A stretch of DNA of 64,000 nucleotides from NCBI RefSeq assembly GCF_014042365.1, contig NZ_JACEZS010000003.1, forward strand, positions 248,001 to 312,000, in the 5' to 3' direction. Positions 10,831 through 20,240 of this stretch are shown one piece after another. The position numbers and the translations under genes are program-made. The stretch is from Rugamonas fusca. Lineage in GTDB: Bacteria; Pseudomonadota; Gammaproteobacteria; Burkholderiales; Burkholderiaceae_D. Every line of letters begins with the position of its first letter. The first letter of the stretch is position 1. Under the pieces are notes generated by a model that saw only the letters and a program-made list of their open reading frames with translations, was not told the DNA's origin and did no database searches.

Positions 10831-10956
10831 AGCAAGCGATTTTAAATGCAAGTTCGGACGCGGGTGCTTCTGTCTTGAAATTGATGTATATCGAATGCTG
10901 GGTGTTTGCCCCTCGTCACGGTCCCGTTGAGTATCAGCAGATGATATAGTTATGAA

Positions 10957-11322
10957 ATGAAGGGCGACCCCGCCATCGATACCTTGTTGGATCTGCATGG
11001 CGCAATTCTTGACCAGGAAGGCGGCTACTGGGTCAAGATTGAGGCCTGGCGGGTAGCGGCTTCGCACGCTGTACCACATGGCATTCGTTATTCGCTGACG
11101 CTGCATGAACCCTATGGAAAGCGTATTCTTGGCGACGACAACGCCCATGCGGTGAAACCGCCCAGGAAGTTCAAGTATGCTGGACGTATCTTGGCGTTTG
11201 ACCACAAGCACCGGCATATCGCGGACCATGGGGTGCCATATGAGTTCAAGGATGCACAGCAACTGGTCGAAGATTTCTTTGCCGACGTCGACCGGGTGTT
11301 GCAGGAGGTACGAAAACGATGA
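10957..11322 (+). CDS. tumE: TumE-family toxin
   Basis: A 121-residue protein (HGAILDQEGGYWVKIEAWRVA, HGIRYSLTLHEPYGKRILGDDNAH, KYAGRILAFDHKHRH, DAQQLVEDFFADVDRVLQE). These patterns match the small TumE-type toxins of type II-like systems paired with a DNA-binding antitoxin. It precedes and overlaps its partner by 4 bp (ATGA), the toxin-first order of this family. No signal peptide or membrane segment is present. The biochemical target is not evident. The TA assignment rests on gene order and motif recognition without a search. Confidence 0.75.
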   Translation: MKGDPAIDTLLDLHGAILDQEGGYWVKIEAWRVAASHAVPHGIRYSLTLHEPYGKRILGDDNAHAVKPPRKFKYAGRILAFDHKHRHIADHGVPYEFKDAQQLVEDFFADVDRVLQEVRKR

Positions 11323-11669
11323 AACCGATAGTGATCGGCATTTTGCCGCAAGAGCGGATACGTGCGCGCGTACTGGCGATCGCCAATGGCAGCTATAAGC
11401 CAAAGCCGGGCGAACCTAAAGTCTGGTTCACTTCGATGAAATCGTTGGCTGAAGTATTGAGTGACGACAACCGCGCCTTGCTGCATGTCATCCTGGAAAC
11501 CAAGCCGGAATCCATCTCGGCACTGGCGCAGGTGACGGGGCGCAAGCCCGGCAATTTATCGCGCACGCTGAAGACCATGTCCAATTACGGCATTGTGGAG
11601 CTGCGGCGCGAGCGTAATCAAGTACGTCCAGTCGCCAAGGCGACGGAGTTTCATATCGTCGCCCAGTGA
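11319..11669 (+). CDS. tumA: HTH DNA-binding antitoxin, TumA-like
   Basis: A 116-residue protein whose C-terminal half is a winged helix-turn-helix: LLHVILETKPESISALAQVTGRKPGNLSRTLKTMSNYGIVELRRE, i.e. the MarR-like arrangement with recognition helix around GNLSRTLKTM. It is the expected partner of the TumE-like toxin, with translation coupled through an ATGA overlap, and probably autorepresses the operon. It could alternatively be a stand-alone transcription regulator, but the overlap with a TumE-like gene makes that unlikely. Confidence 0.75.
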   Translation: MKPIVIGILPQERIRARVLAIANGSYKPKPGEPKVWFTSMKSLAEVLSDDNRALLHVILETKPESISALAQVTGRKPGNLSRTLKTMSNYGIVELRRERNQVRPVAKATEFHIVAQ

Positions 11670-11675
11670 ACGCGC

Positions 11676-12719
11676 CTACAACGCCGTCTCGAACCCTTCC
11701 AGCACATTGACCACGTTCACCCCCAGTTCCTTGACGGCGTAGCCGCCCTCGAAGATGAAGGCCGTGGGCAGGCCCAGCCAGGCCAGCCGCTCGCCCACCC
11801 GCAGGTAGTCGGCGCTGTGCAGCGCGAAGCGCGACAGCGGGTCGCCGGCGAAGGTATCCACCCCCAGCGACACCACCAGCGCGTCGGCGCCAAAGCTGCC
11901 CAGGCGGATGCAGGCCGTCTCCAGCGCGGCCAGCCAGGCCGTGGCCGTGGTGCCGGCCGGTAGCGGCAGGTTCAGGTTGTAGCCCAGGCCCGCGCCTTCG
12001 CCCCGTTCGTCGGCATGGCCCAGGTAGAACGGGAATTCGTCGCGCGGATCGGCGTGCAGCGAGATGAACAGCACGTCGTCGCGCTGGTAGAAGATGCTCT
12101 GGGTGCCGTTGCCGTGGTGGTAGTCCAGGTCCAGGATGGCGACCTTGCGGGCGCCATCGTCGAGCATGTGCTGGGCCGCCAGCGCGGCGTTGTTGAGGAA
12201 GCAGTAGCCGCCGTAGAAGTCGGCGCCCGCGTGGTGGCCGGGCGGACGGCTCAGCACGAAGGCGCTGCGCTCGCCGAGGCGCAGCGCGTGGGCCGCGTTG
12301 ACGGCGCAGTCGGCGCCCGTCTTGGCCGCGCTCCAGGTGCCGGCCGTGAGCGGGGTGCCGCTGTCCATCGAATACAGGCCCAGCCTGGCGCAGAAGTTGT
12401 CCGGCTCCACGTCCGAGCGCAGCGTGCGCACCGGCCACACGGACGGGAACGCATCCTTGCTGGCGTTGGCCGGATCGAGCGCCACCCATTCGCTCCACGC
12501 GTTGCGCAAAAAGTGCAGGTAGCGCGGCGTGTGGATGCGTTCGAGCGACATCAGCGGCACGCCATGGGGCGTGACGATGCGGCCCAGGCCGCGCCGGCCC
12601 AGCTCGGCCAGCACGGCGTCGGCGCGGGCCGGCGTCTCGAAGCAGGGCACTTGCTGGCCACGGAAGAATTCGTGGCGCCCCTGGTGCTGGCTGTGCTGTT
12701 CGTTGTAGAAGGTCAGCAA
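11676..12719 (-). CDS. histone deacetylase family protein (acetylpolyamine amidohydrolase-like)
   Basis: About 347 residues of the zinc-dependent class II HDAC/acetylpolyamine amidohydrolase fold. Visible motifs are SRPPGHHAGADFYGGYCFLNN (His-His catalytic pair and the YCFLNN loop), ILDLDYHHGNGTQ (zinc ligands Asp and His) and SLGVDTFAGDP (third zinc Asp), closing with FIFEGGY. These enzymes remove acetyl groups from polyamines or lysine. No ATG fits the N-terminus; a TTG at 12719 gives (M)LTFYNEQHSQH, as expected for the family. It begins 4 bp after the gshA stop, so the two genes are probably one transcript. The substrate is inferred, not shown. Confidence 0.88.
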   Translation of the reverse strand: MLTFYNEQHSQHQGRHEFFRGQQVPCFETPARADAVLAELGRRGLGRIVTPHGVPLMSLERIHTPRYLHFLRNAWSEWVALDPANASKDAFPSVWPVRTLRSDVEPDNFCARLGLYSMDSGTPLTAGTWSAAKTGADCAVNAAHALRLGERSAFVLSRPPGHHAGADFYGGYCFLNNAALAAQHMLDDGARKVAILDLDYHHGNGTQSIFYQRDDVLFISLHADPRDEFPFYLGHADERGEGAGLGYNLNLPLPAGTTATAWLAALETACIRLGSFGADALVVSLGVDTFAGDPLSRFALHSADYLRVGERLAWLGLPTAFIFEGGYAVKELGVNVVNVLEGFETAL

Positions 12720-12723
12720 GGCG

Positions 12724-14322
12724 TCAGTCGCAGTCCGGCGTGGAGTGGCACAGGTTGCTGGCGCGGTAGGCCGCCACGTAGTCGTCGAAATTGCCGGTCG
12801 AGGTGCGCTCCATCTCGGCCTGCTCGGCCAGCGAGGCGGCGGCCAGCTGGTCGAAATAGGCCGCCTCGGCCGCGGACGGCGCCGGGTTGCGGAAGTAGGC
12901 CGCGTGCCGCTGGCTTTGCGCCAGGCCGAACGCGCCGAACGAGCCGCCATGGTCGCGCAGCGCGGCCAGCACGCGGGCTGATGGCGTCAGGTCCGGGTCG
13001 GTCAGCTTGCGGGCCGCGTCGGCCAGCGCGGCCGCGTGCTCGCCGCCGCCGTGGCGCTGGTCCAGCAGGGCGGCCACGGGCGCCAGCCGTTCCAGCATCT
13101 GCCGGCCCCACTGCTGCAGGCTGATTTCGCCTTCGCTGTTGTTGAGCATGAGGCCGGGACGGCGGCCTTCCTTGACGGTGCGCGCGAAGTTGTCCGTGTA
13201 GCGCGCGCCATCCTGTTCCGAGATCGGGCCGCTTTCCTCGAGCGCGCAGAACAGCAGGAAGGTGTCGAGGAAACGGCCGGTTGGCAGGCTGATGCCCACC
13301 GGCTCGAACGGGTCCACGTCCATGCAGCGCACTTCGATGTATTGCACGCCACGCGAGCACAGCGCCTGGATCGGACGCTCGCCGGTGCGGATCACGCGCT
13401 TGGGACGGATGGTGGCGTAGTACTCGTTTTCGATCTGCAGCACGTTGGTGCTCAGCTGCACCCATTCGCCGTTCTGCTTGGTGCCCAGTTTGGCGTATGG
13501 TTCGTAGGGCTGGTTGACGGCCTTGGTCAGCGCGGCCACGTAGCTGTCCAGGCAGTTCTCGCGCGGCGACAGGCCGGACTGGGCGTCGTTCTGGTAACCG
13601 AGGTCGCTCATGCGCAGGCTGGTCGCGTAGGGCAGGTACAGCGTGTCGTCCGACAGGCGTTCCAGCTTGTGCGGGCGGCCGCGCAGGAAACTGCTCGACA
13701 GCGCCGGCGAGGCGCCGAACAGGTACATCAGCAGCCAGCTGTAGCGGCGGAAATTGCGGATCGTGGCCAGGTAGGCTTCCGACTGGTAGGCCATGGCGGA
13801 CTGGCGCGCCGGCTTGCCTTCATGTTCGGCCAGCACGCGCCACAAGTCTTCGGAGAGCGAGTAGTTGTAGTGGATGCCGGCGATGCATTGCATGGCCTTG
13901 CCATAGCGCAGCGCCAGGCCGCGCCGGTACACGTGCTTGAGCATGCCCATGTTGGAGCTGCCGTACCAGGCGATGGCGATGTCTTCCTCGGCCGGCAACT
14001 GGCACGGCATCGACTCGCTCCACAGCAGTTCGTCGCCCAGCTTGCTGTAGGCGTAGCGGTGGATGCCGTCCAGCTTGACGAGCGTGGTGGCGATGTCGGC
14101 TTCGGCCGGCGTGATGAATTCGAGCAGCGTTTCCGCGTAATCCGTCGTGATCTGCGGATGCGTCAGGGCCGAGCCCAGCGCTTGCGGATGGGGCGTGCGG
14201 GCCAGGTGGCCGGTGGCGTCCACGCGCAGCGTTTCCCGTTCGATGCCGCGCAGGCCGGTCAGCACCGCCCGGTGCGTGTCCTGTCCCAGCAGGGCCAGGC
14301 GGCGTGTCAAGAGATTGGACAA
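12724..14322 (-). CDS. gshA: glutamate-cysteine ligase GshA
   Basis: A protein of 532 residues of the proteobacterial GshA type. It catalyses ATP-dependent gamma-glutamylcysteine formation, the first step of glutathione synthesis. Recognisable segments are [61 protein letters not shown] and [16 protein letters not shown] chose the TTG at 14322 because AGGAAG precedes it by about six bases and the protein then starts (M)[12 protein letters not shown] at the family length; the longer open frame has no homology-like character. It is followed 4 bp later by the deacetylase-like gene. Confidence 0.95.
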   Translation of the reverse strand: MSNLLTRRLALLGQDTHRAVLTGLRGIERETLRVDATGHLARTPHPQALGSALTHPQITTDYAETLLEFITPAEADIATTLVKLDGIHRYAYSKLGDELLWSESMPCQLPAEEDIAIAWYGSSNMGMLKHVYRRGLALRYGKAMQCIAGIHYNYSLSEDLWRVLAEHEGKPARQSAMAYQSEAYLATIRNFRRYSWLLMYLFGASPALSSSFLRGRPHKLERLSDDTLYLPYATSLRMSDLGYQNDAQSGLSPRENCLDSYVAALTKAVNQPYEPYAKLGTKQNGEWVQLSTNVLQIENEYYATIRPKRVIRTGERPIQALCSRGVQYIEVRCMDVDPFEPVGISLPTGRFLDTFLLFCALEESGPISEQDGARYTDNFARTVKEGRRPGLMLNNSEGEISLQQWGRQMLERLAPVAALLDQRHGGGEHAAALADAARKLTDPDLTPSARVLAALRDHGGSFGAFGLAQSQRHAAYFRNPAPSAAEAAYFDQLAAASLAEQAEMERTSTGNFDDYVAAYRASNLCHSTPDCD

Positions 14323-14517
14323 TTGGATCTTCCTTTCTGTGCAGCACACAATGATGGGTGCGAGAGTAACCGAAAACGGCAAACCGCGCCGGGGACCGCC
14401 AAAAGCGGCAGGCGCACCCTTGATCGGGACCGGGTCGCCGCACCGCCAGCACTGCAAAGATTGATGTTTATTTTATCAAAGCGCGGTCAGCGCGTTTTCA
14501 AATGCGCATGCGCCTGC

Positions 14518-15360
14518 TCAGGGCGCGCGCCCGCCCGTGACGCGCGCGATGCCGGCCAGGTCGGCCCAGCTCTGCACCTCGGTGTAGCCTTGAGCACGCA
14601 ACAATTGTTGCACGGCCGCGGACTGGTCGTAGCCATGCTCCATCAGCAGCCAGCCTTGCGGCGCCAGGTGGCGCGCGGCGCCGGCCACGATGGTGCGCAA
14701 CGCCGACAGCCCGTCCGCATGGTCGGTCAGCGCGCCGGCCGGTTCGAAGCGCAAATCGCCTTCGTCCAGGTGGCGGTCGCCGCTGGCGATGTAGGGCGGG
14801 TTGGACACGATCAGGTCGTAGCGTTCGTGCGCCAGCGCGCCAAACCAGTCGCTTTGCAGGAAGGTGACGCGGGCGCCGTTGGTGCTGGCGTTGCGGCGCG
14901 CCACGGCCAGCGCGTCGGCCGACACGTCGAGCGCCGTCACGGCCGCGTCGGGCCGGCTGTGGGCCAGCGCGACGGCGATGGCGCCGCTGCCGGTGCCCAT
15001 GTCGAGCACGCTGCCTTGCGGCGGCAAGCGTTCCAGCGCCAGTTCCACCAGCAGTTCCGTCTCCGGCCGGGGAATCAGCACGGCCGGGCTCACTTCAAAC
15101 GGCAGGCCGAAGAATTCGCGCTGGCCGGTGAGGTAGGCCACCGGCTCGCCAGCGAGCCGGCGCTGCACCAGTGTGGCCAGCCGCTGCGCCTCGTCTGGCG
15201 TCAGCGCCCGCTCCGATTGCGTGATCAGGCTCACGCGCGACAGGCCCAGCGCGTGGCACAGCAGGATGCGGCGGTCGACCGCGTCCAGCAGCGGCAGCCG
15301 CTGCAGTTCGGCCAGCGTGATGCCGGGCCGGATCGCGGCCCGGATGTCAGCCGTGCTCAT
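14518..15360 (-). CDS. prmC: release factor glutamine N5-methyltransferase PrmC
   Basis: A 280-residue SAM-dependent methyltransferase. Visible motifs: LTGQREFFGLPFEVSPAVLIPRPETELLV (PrmC signature before the SAM domain), VLDMGTGSGAIAVALA (motif I) and DLIVSNPPYI (NPPY substrate motif). PrmC methylates the Gln of the GGQ motif of release factors RF1 and RF2. Its target prfA lies upstream on the same strand, with dsbB between them. The ATG at 15360 overlaps the dsbB stop by 4 bp (ATGA), so the two are translationally coupled. Confidence 0.95.
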   Translation of the reverse strand: MSTADIRAAIRPGITLAELQRLPLLDAVDRRILLCHALGLSRVSLITQSERALTPDEAQRLATLVQRRLAGEPVAYLTGQREFFGLPFEVSPAVLIPRPETELLVELALERLPPQGSVLDMGTGSGAIAVALAHSRPDAAVTALDVSADALAVARRNASTNGARVTFLQSDWFGALAHERYDLIVSNPPYIASGDRHLDEGDLRFEPAGALTDHADGLSALRTIVAGAARHLAPQGWLLMEHGYDQSAAVQQLLRAQGYTEVQSWADLAGIARVTGGRAP

Positions 15361-15839
15361 GCGCGGCGGCGGCGCAGTTGCTGCCACAGCAGCCAGCCCA
15401 GCGCGATGGCGAATAGGCCGAACCACAGGAACGACCATTGCGGAATCGACAGGCCGAACCACGGCGCCAGCGCGTCCTCGCACAGGCCGTCGGCGCGGAA
15501 GATGGAGGGCAGGTATTCGGCCAGGAAAATCTTGTTGAGCGCCGTTTCCATCGGGTCGATGCCGCACGACAGGCCCGGATGGGCCAGCACCCACAAGTGC
15601 TTGCCGGCCGTGCCCAGGCCGCCCAGCGCGCTGGCCAGGCCCAGGCCCGCGCCCAGCATGGTCTTGCCGGACCACGCACCGAGCAGGCAGCTGAAGGCGA
15701 CGCCCAGGAACAGGTAGCGCTGGATCACGCACAGCGGGCAGGGCAGCATGTCCAGCCCGTGTTGCAGGTAGAGGGCGACCCCGATCAGGCCGAAGCAGGC
15801 GATGGCGATGGACAGCAGCAGCGTGCGCGTAGAAATCAT
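15357..15839 (-). CDS. dsbB: disulfide bond formation protein DsbB
   Basis: A 160-residue inner-membrane protein with four predicted helices. The ubiquinone-linked CPLC pair is at Cys34/Cys37 (MLPCPLCVIQRYLFL), and the DsbA-reacting cysteines are in the second periplasmic loop (LSCGIDPM and GLCEDALAP). DsbB reoxidises DsbA and passes electrons to quinone. It sits between prfA and prmC, overlapping prmC by 4 bp; this interleaving of dsbB into the release-factor cluster is worth noting. Confidence 0.95.
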   Translation of the reverse strand: MISTRTLLLSIAIACFGLIGVALYLQHGLDMLPCPLCVIQRYLFLGVAFSCLLGAWSGKTMLGAGLGLASALGGLGTAGKHLWVLAHPGLSCGIDPMETALNKIFLAEYLPSIFRADGLCEDALAPWFGLSIPQWSFLWFGLFAIALGWLLWQQLRRRRA

Positions 15840-15962
15840 GTGGCGGTTCCGTTCCGGTTGGTTGTCTTGGCCGCAGGGTCGTGGCGCCGCGCGGCGCGCT
15901 TATTCTCGCATAAAGTATTGCGGGCAGTGGCGGCCGGGGCCGCCTGCTTGACCTGCTTGACT

Positions 15963-17039
15963 TTACTCACCGAGCGCGGCCAGCTGCTCGGCCTGGTGCT
16001 CGGCGGCCAGCGCGTTGGTCAGCTCCGTCAGGTCGCCGTCCATGATGAAGTCCAGCTTGTACAGCGTGAGGTTGATGCGGTGGTCCGTCATGCGGCCCTG
16101 CGGGAAGTTGTAGGTGCGGATGCGTTCGCTGCGGTCGCCCGAACCGATCAGGCTCTTGCGGGTGGCCGCCTCCTTCGATTGCTGCTCGCGCAGTTGCACG
16201 TCCTTGATGCGGGCCGCCAGCACCTTCATGGCCTGCGCCTTGTTCTTGTGCTGGCTGCGGTCGTCCTGGCACTCGACCACGATGCCGGTCGGCAGGTGGG
16301 TCAGGCGCACGGCCGAATCGGTCTTGTTGATGTGCTGGCCGCCGGCGCCGGAGGCGCGGAAGGTGTCGATGCGCAGGTCGGCCGGGTTGATGTTGACGTC
16401 CTCCACCTCGTCGGCCTCCGGCATCACGGCCACCGTGCAGGCCGAGGTGTGGATGCGGCCCTGGGTTTCCGTGGCCGGCACGCGCTGCACGCGGTGGCCG
16501 CCCGATTCGAACTTGAGCTTGGAATACACGCCATGGCCGATCAGGCGCACGATCACTTCGCGGTAGCCGCCCAGGTCGGACGGCGACTCGGACACCATCT
16601 CCACCTGCCAGCGGTTGCGCTCGGCGAAGCGGGTGTACATGCGCAGCAGGTCGCCGGCGAACAGGGCCGACTCGTCGCCGCCGGTGCCGGCGCGGATTTC
16701 CAGGAAGATGTTGCGGTCGTCATTGGCGTCCTTGGGCAGCAGCATCTTCTGCAGTTCCAGTTCCAGCTGCGCCATGCGCGCCTTGGCCGCCTCGATCTCG
16801 TCCTGGGCGAACTCCTTCATGTCGGGGTCGGCCAGCATCTCCTGGGCCGCCGCGATGTCGCCGTTGGCCTTCTGGTAGTCGTGGTACAGCGCCACCAGCG
16901 GGCCGAGCTCCGCGTGTTCGCGCGTCATCTTGCGGTAGCTGTCCATGTTGGCGGTGGCGCCTTCGGACATCAGCAGTTCGTCGAGTTCGGCCAGGCGGTT
17001 GGCCAGTTGGTCCAGCTTGGCCAGCATTGATGGTTTCAT
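15963..17039 (-). CDS. prfA: peptide chain release factor 1
   Basis: A 358-residue class I release factor. The GGQ peptidyl-hydrolysis motif is in [19 protein letters not shown]. The stop-codon-reading tripeptide region is around [19 protein letters not shown], and the preceding [22 protein letters not shown] is the RF1/RF2 core. The PxT motif (PAT) indicates RF1, which reads UAA and UAG. It lies downstream of hemA on the same strand, the common hemA-prfA-prmC order. Confidence 0.96.
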   Translation of the reverse strand: MKPSMLAKLDQLANRLAELDELLMSEGATANMDSYRKMTREHAELGPLVALYHDYQKANGDIAAAQEMLADPDMKEFAQDEIEAAKARMAQLELELQKMLLPKDANDDRNIFLEIRAGTGGDESALFAGDLLRMYTRFAERNRWQVEMVSESPSDLGGYREVIVRLIGHGVYSKLKFESGGHRVQRVPATETQGRIHTSACTVAVMPEADEVEDVNINPADLRIDTFRASGAGGQHINKTDSAVRLTHLPTGIVVECQDDRSQHKNKAQAMKVLAARIKDVQLREQQSKEAATRKSLIGSGDRSERIRTYNFPQGRMTDHRINLTLYKLDFIMDGDLTELTNALAAEHQAEQLAALGE

Positions 17040-17129
17040 AGCGTATGCATCTCAAGAAATTCGGGGAGGGACCGGCACGGGGCCGGTGGTCGCGGCCGCA
17101 GGGCCGGACGGGGCGGCGCGGCAAGGCCG

Positions 17130-18404
17130 CTAACGGCGGCCGCGGAACAGCTGGGGCAGCAGCGTGGCGAGCTGGGCCCGCTCGTCGCCCTGGGCGCGGT
17201 GCAGCGCCTGCTGCGGCCCGTGCATGAACTTGGCCGTCAGCCCCTTGGACAGGGCTTCCAGCACGGCGTCGATATCCTCGCCCTTGGCCAGCATCTTGCG
17301 CGCGCGCTCCAGTTCCAGCTGGCGCAGCGCTTCGCCGCTTTCATGCAGGCTCTGGATCACGGGCACCACGGCGCGGTCGTCGATCCAGTGCATGAAGGAC
17401 TGGACCCGGGTTTCGATGATGGCTTCGGCCTGGGCCACGGCCGCCTGGCGGTTTTCCAGGCCCGTCTGCACCACCTTGCCCAGGTCGTCCACCGTGTACA
17501 GGAACACGTCGTTCAGGCGCGCCACTTCCGGTTCGATGTCGCGCGGCACGGCCAGGTCGACCATGAAGATGGGCTTGTGGCGGCGCGCCTTGATGGCCCG
17601 TTCCACCAGTCCCAGTCCGATCAGCGGCAGCGACGAGGCGGTGCAGGAAATGATGATGTCGTACTGGTGCAGCTTGTCGGGCAGTTCGGCCAGCCGGATC
17701 GCCTTGCCGCCGAAGCGGTGGGCCAGCACTTCACCGCGTTCCAGCGTGCGGTTGGCGATGGTGATGCTTTTCGGATTCTGGGCCGCGAAGTGGGTGGCGC
17801 ACAGCTCGATCATCTCGCCGGCGCCGATGAACAGCACGTGCTGCTCGGCCACCTTGTCGAAGATGCGCTGCGACAGCCGCACGGCGGCGGCCGCCATCGA
17901 CACGCTGTGGGCGCCGATCTCGGTGGTGCTGCGCACTTCCTTGGCGACGGAAAAACTGCGCTGGAACAGCTGGTGCAGATAGGTGCCCAGGCCGCCGGCC
18001 TCGTCGGCCGTGCGGATCGCGTCCTTGATCTGGCCCAGGATCTGGGTTTCACCGAGCACCATCGAGTCGAGCCCGGAGGCGACCCGGAACGTGTGGCGCA
18101 CGGCGTCGTGCTGGGGCAGCATGTACAGGTGCGGCCGCAGTTCGCTGTAGTTGAGCTGGTGGAAGTCGGCCAGGAAGTGGGCGCCCGCGTCGAGCGGATT
18201 GGGCGCCGGGCTGGCCGCGTACAGTTCCGTGCGGTTGCAGGTCGACAGGATGGCTGCCTCGTCCGTGCCGCTCGGCGCCAGCCGGTCGAACCAGGCGCGC
18301 GCCGCCACCACGGCCTGCCCCAACTGGTCAGGCGCGAACGCCAGCCGTTCGCGCAAGGCGACCGGCGCGGTGTTGTGGTTGAGGCCGACGGCAAGCAGTT
18401 GCAT
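17130..18404 (-). CDS. hemA: glutamyl-tRNA reductase HemA
   Basis: About 424 residues. HemA reduces glutamyl-tRNA to glutamate-1-semialdehyde, the first step of C5 tetrapyrrole synthesis. Signatures: [32 protein letters not shown] (catalytic Cys), [17 protein letters not shown] and the Rossmann motif [18 protein letters not shown] prefer the internal ATG at 18404 ([10 protein letters not shown]), which matches family N-termini. An ATG at 18437 would add 11 residues, but it overlaps a perfect TATAAT (18433-18438, minus strand), which would place the transcript start at or inside that extension. Confidence 0.94.
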   Translation of the reverse strand: MQLLAVGLNHNTAPVALRERLAFAPDQLGQAVVAARAWFDRLAPSGTDEAAILSTCNRTELYAASPAPNPLDAGAHFLADFHQLNYSELRPHLYMLPQHDAVRHTFRVASGLDSMVLGETQILGQIKDAIRTADEAGGLGTYLHQLFQRSFSVAKEVRSTTEIGAHSVSMAAAAVRLSQRIFDKVAEQHVLFIGAGEMIELCATHFAAQNPKSITIANRTLERGEVLAHRFGGKAIRLAELPDKLHQYDIIISCTASSLPLIGLGLVERAIKARRHKPIFMVDLAVPRDIEPEVARLNDVFLYTVDDLGKVVQTGLENRQAAVAQAEAIIETRVQSFMHWIDDRAVVPVIQSLHESGEALRQLELERARKMLAKGEDIDAVLEALSKGLTAKFMHGPQQALHRAQGDERAQLATLLPQLFRGRR

Positions 18405-18539
18405 TTCGGAGCGGGACGATTGATTGTTAGCCGACATTATAGCGTGTTGTGTCCGTATTCCGCCCGGGGGGCGCCCCTGTCATCCGGAGGAGCTTGATCT
18501 ACGCACTATAGGCTAGCCGCCAGCGAGCGGCGTGCCGGC

Positions 18540-19229
18540 TCAGGCGCCCAGCTTTTCCAGCCGGTAGCCGTAGCTGTACACGGGCACCAGGCGGTAACCG
18601 TTTTCCGGCTTCAGTTGCAGCTTGTTGCGCACGCGCGAGACGTGGGTATCCATGGTGCGCGAGGGCACATCCGTTTCCCGTATCCACACGGCTTCGTGGA
18701 TGTAGGCGCGCGACAGGGGGCGGCCGATGTTGCGGAAAAATAACAACGCGAGGTAGAACTCCTTGTGCGTGACGTCCAGCACGATGCCATCCTTGAGCAG
18801 GCGGCCGGGCCGGGTCTCGAACGTGTATTGTCCGAACTGCAATTGTTCGGCCCCGTTCTGGGACGGGTAGGCGCGCCGCAGCAGCGCCTGCACCCGCGCC
18901 ACCAGCTCGCTGCGCCGCAGCGGCTTGATCATGTAGTCGTCGGCGCCGGCGGCCAGGCCGGCCACGATGTCATCCTCGCCCGAGGTGGTGGTGAGGAACA
19001 GCACGGGGGCGTTGTCGGGCAGCTTCTCGCGCGCGCGGCGCATGACTTCGGTGCCGCTCAGGTCGGCCACCTGCCAGTCCATGATGAGCATATCGTAACT
19101 GTCCTTGCGCAAGTGATTGAGCAGCTCGCGGCTGGTCTGAAAACTGTGGCAGGCGTGACCGGCGGAAGTGAGAACCTGGCAGATCAGATCGGCCTGGCTG
19201 CGGTCGTTGTCAAGTACGGCGATTCGCAT
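18540..19229 (-). CDS. OmpR-family response regulator
   Basis: A protein of 229 residues with an N-terminal receiver and a C-terminal winged helix. The receiver has the acidic pocket (VLDNDRSQ), the phospho-acceptor Asp in MLIMDWQVADLSG, the conserved Thr in LFLTTTSGEDD and the Lys in YMIKPLRRSEL. The DNA-binding half includes LDVTHKEFYLALLFFRNIGR and DTHVSRVRNKLQLKPENGYRL. I chose the ATG at 19229 (MRIAVLDND). No histidine kinase is adjacent on this strand, so it is an orphan regulator and its signal and targets are unknown. Confidence 0.9.
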   Translation of the reverse strand: MRIAVLDNDRSQADLICQVLTSAGHACHSFQTSRELLNHLRKDSYDMLIMDWQVADLSGTEVMRRAREKLPDNAPVLFLTTTSGEDDIVAGLAAGADDYMIKPLRRSELVARVQALLRRAYPSQNGAEQLQFGQYTFETRPGRLLKDGIVLDVTHKEFYLALLFFRNIGRPLSRAYIHEAVWIRETDVPSRTMDTHVSRVRNKLQLKPENGYRLVPVYSYGYRLEKLGA

Positions 19230-19469
19230 GGTTGTGCAGGGTGTGATGGGGCGGCGGCGCCATCGTTGGCCACCCGTCAATAAATGTTAAGGAGAAGTCA
19301 CATTGAATATAACAGAGATTTACAAAAATAGTTAGTAAAAAAGCTAAATATTTCCGATTGGATATAACTATTTTCAGTTCGCGCGCCTCCTGCACGATTA
19401 CACGGTACACTTACATCACCCTGATTTCAATATGCAACATGGCGTGAAGCAAGTCCGCAGGAGGGCGTA

Positions 19470-19982
19470 ATGGCGAGCAACAATGAGTCGGAATGGGTGC
19501 TGGTGCCCGGTTCGGCGCGCGACATCGCGGCTGTGCGCGAGCGTTGCCGGCGCCTGGTGCGGCGGCGCGCCGTGTGGTCGGCCGGCATGGCGGCCGTGCC
19601 GATTCCGGGCGTGGACGTGGTGACGGACTTGCGCCTGTTCGCGCTGCTGATCGAGGATGTGAACCAGGAATTCGGCCTCTCCGCCGAACAGATCGCCCGC
19701 TTGCAGCCGCAATGGCGCATGCTGGCCTACGAGGCGGCCATGGGCGCCGGCGGCATGCTGGTGGGAAAAATTGTCACACGTGACCTGGTGACGGCCGTGC
19801 TGCGCCGCAGCGGCGGCAAGCTGCTGGCACGCCAGGCGGGCAAGCTGGTGCCCATCGCCGGCCAGCTGGCCTCGGCCGCGATCGGCTTCGCCGTGTTCCG
19901 CCAGCTCGGCTACCAGCACGTGGAAGCGTGCGCCGAGGTGGCGCAGCAACTGCTGGCGGGCCGCATGGCGGCCGCCAACTGA
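19470..19982 (+). CDS. conserved protein, DUF697/YcjF-like
   Basis: A 170-residue protein with a good ribosome site (AGGAGG at 19458-19463). Segments RRAVWSAGMAAVPIPGVDVVTDLRLFALLIEDVNQEFGL and AGKLVPIAGQLASAAIGFAVFRQLG resemble the DUF697 membrane-associated domain found in YcjF-type proteins. It has moderately hydrophobic helices but no signal peptide. The function of the family is unknown. Its stop lies 5 bp from the 3' end of the convergent minE. The AT-rich 240 bp upstream separates it from the divergent response regulator. Confidence 0.6.
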   Translation: MASNNESEWVLVPGSARDIAAVRERCRRLVRRRAVWSAGMAAVPIPGVDVVTDLRLFALLIEDVNQEFGLSAEQIARLQPQWRMLAYEAAMGAGGMLVGKIVTRDLVTAVLRRSGGKLLARQAGKLVPIAGQLASAAIGFAVFRQLGYQHVEACAEVAQQLLAGRMAAAN

Positions 19983-19987
19983 GGGGA

Positions 19988-20239
19988 TTACGCGTCCGGC
20001 AACACCACGTTCACGTCCAGCACCTCCAGGTTGCCCTGGCGGTCCAGCGAGATCTTGATGTCGTCCGCGTTGACCTTGGTGTATTTCGAAATCACCTCGA
20101 TCAGTTCCCGGTGCAGGGCCGGCAGGAAGTCGGGCCCGCCGCGGCCGTTGCGCTCGCGCGCGATAATGATCTGCAACCGTTCCTTGGCCGCCGACGCGGT
20201 CTTGGGTTTGGACGGAAACAGGAAGGAAAGCAGAGCCAT
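19988..20239 (-). CDS. minE: cell division topological specificity factor MinE
   Basis: An 83-residue protein, [25 protein letters not shown], with the anti-MinCD helix [12 protein letters not shown] and the C-terminal dimer domain [32 protein letters not shown]. MinE stimulates the MinD ATPase at the membrane and drives pole-to-pole oscillation. It starts 1 bp after the minD stop, completing a minC-minD-minE operon on the minus strand. Confidence 0.95.
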   Translation of the reverse strand: MALLSFLFPSKPKTASAAKERLQIIIARERNGRGGPDFLPALHRELIEVISKYTKVNADDIKISLDRQGNLEVLDVNVVLPDA

Positions 20240-20240
20240 G

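Noticed and set aside
13036..15717. Long plus-strand open frame (893 codons) opposite gshA and prmC
   Set aside because: It is an antisense shadow of two well-recognised genes, rich in Arg/His/Gln/Ala with no domain character; typical of high-GC DNA. The same applies to long frames opposite ettA (2161-3720), kup (4899-6800), prfA (15438-17030), fadH (31724-33697), the TonB receptor (37589-39604) and the M13 genes.
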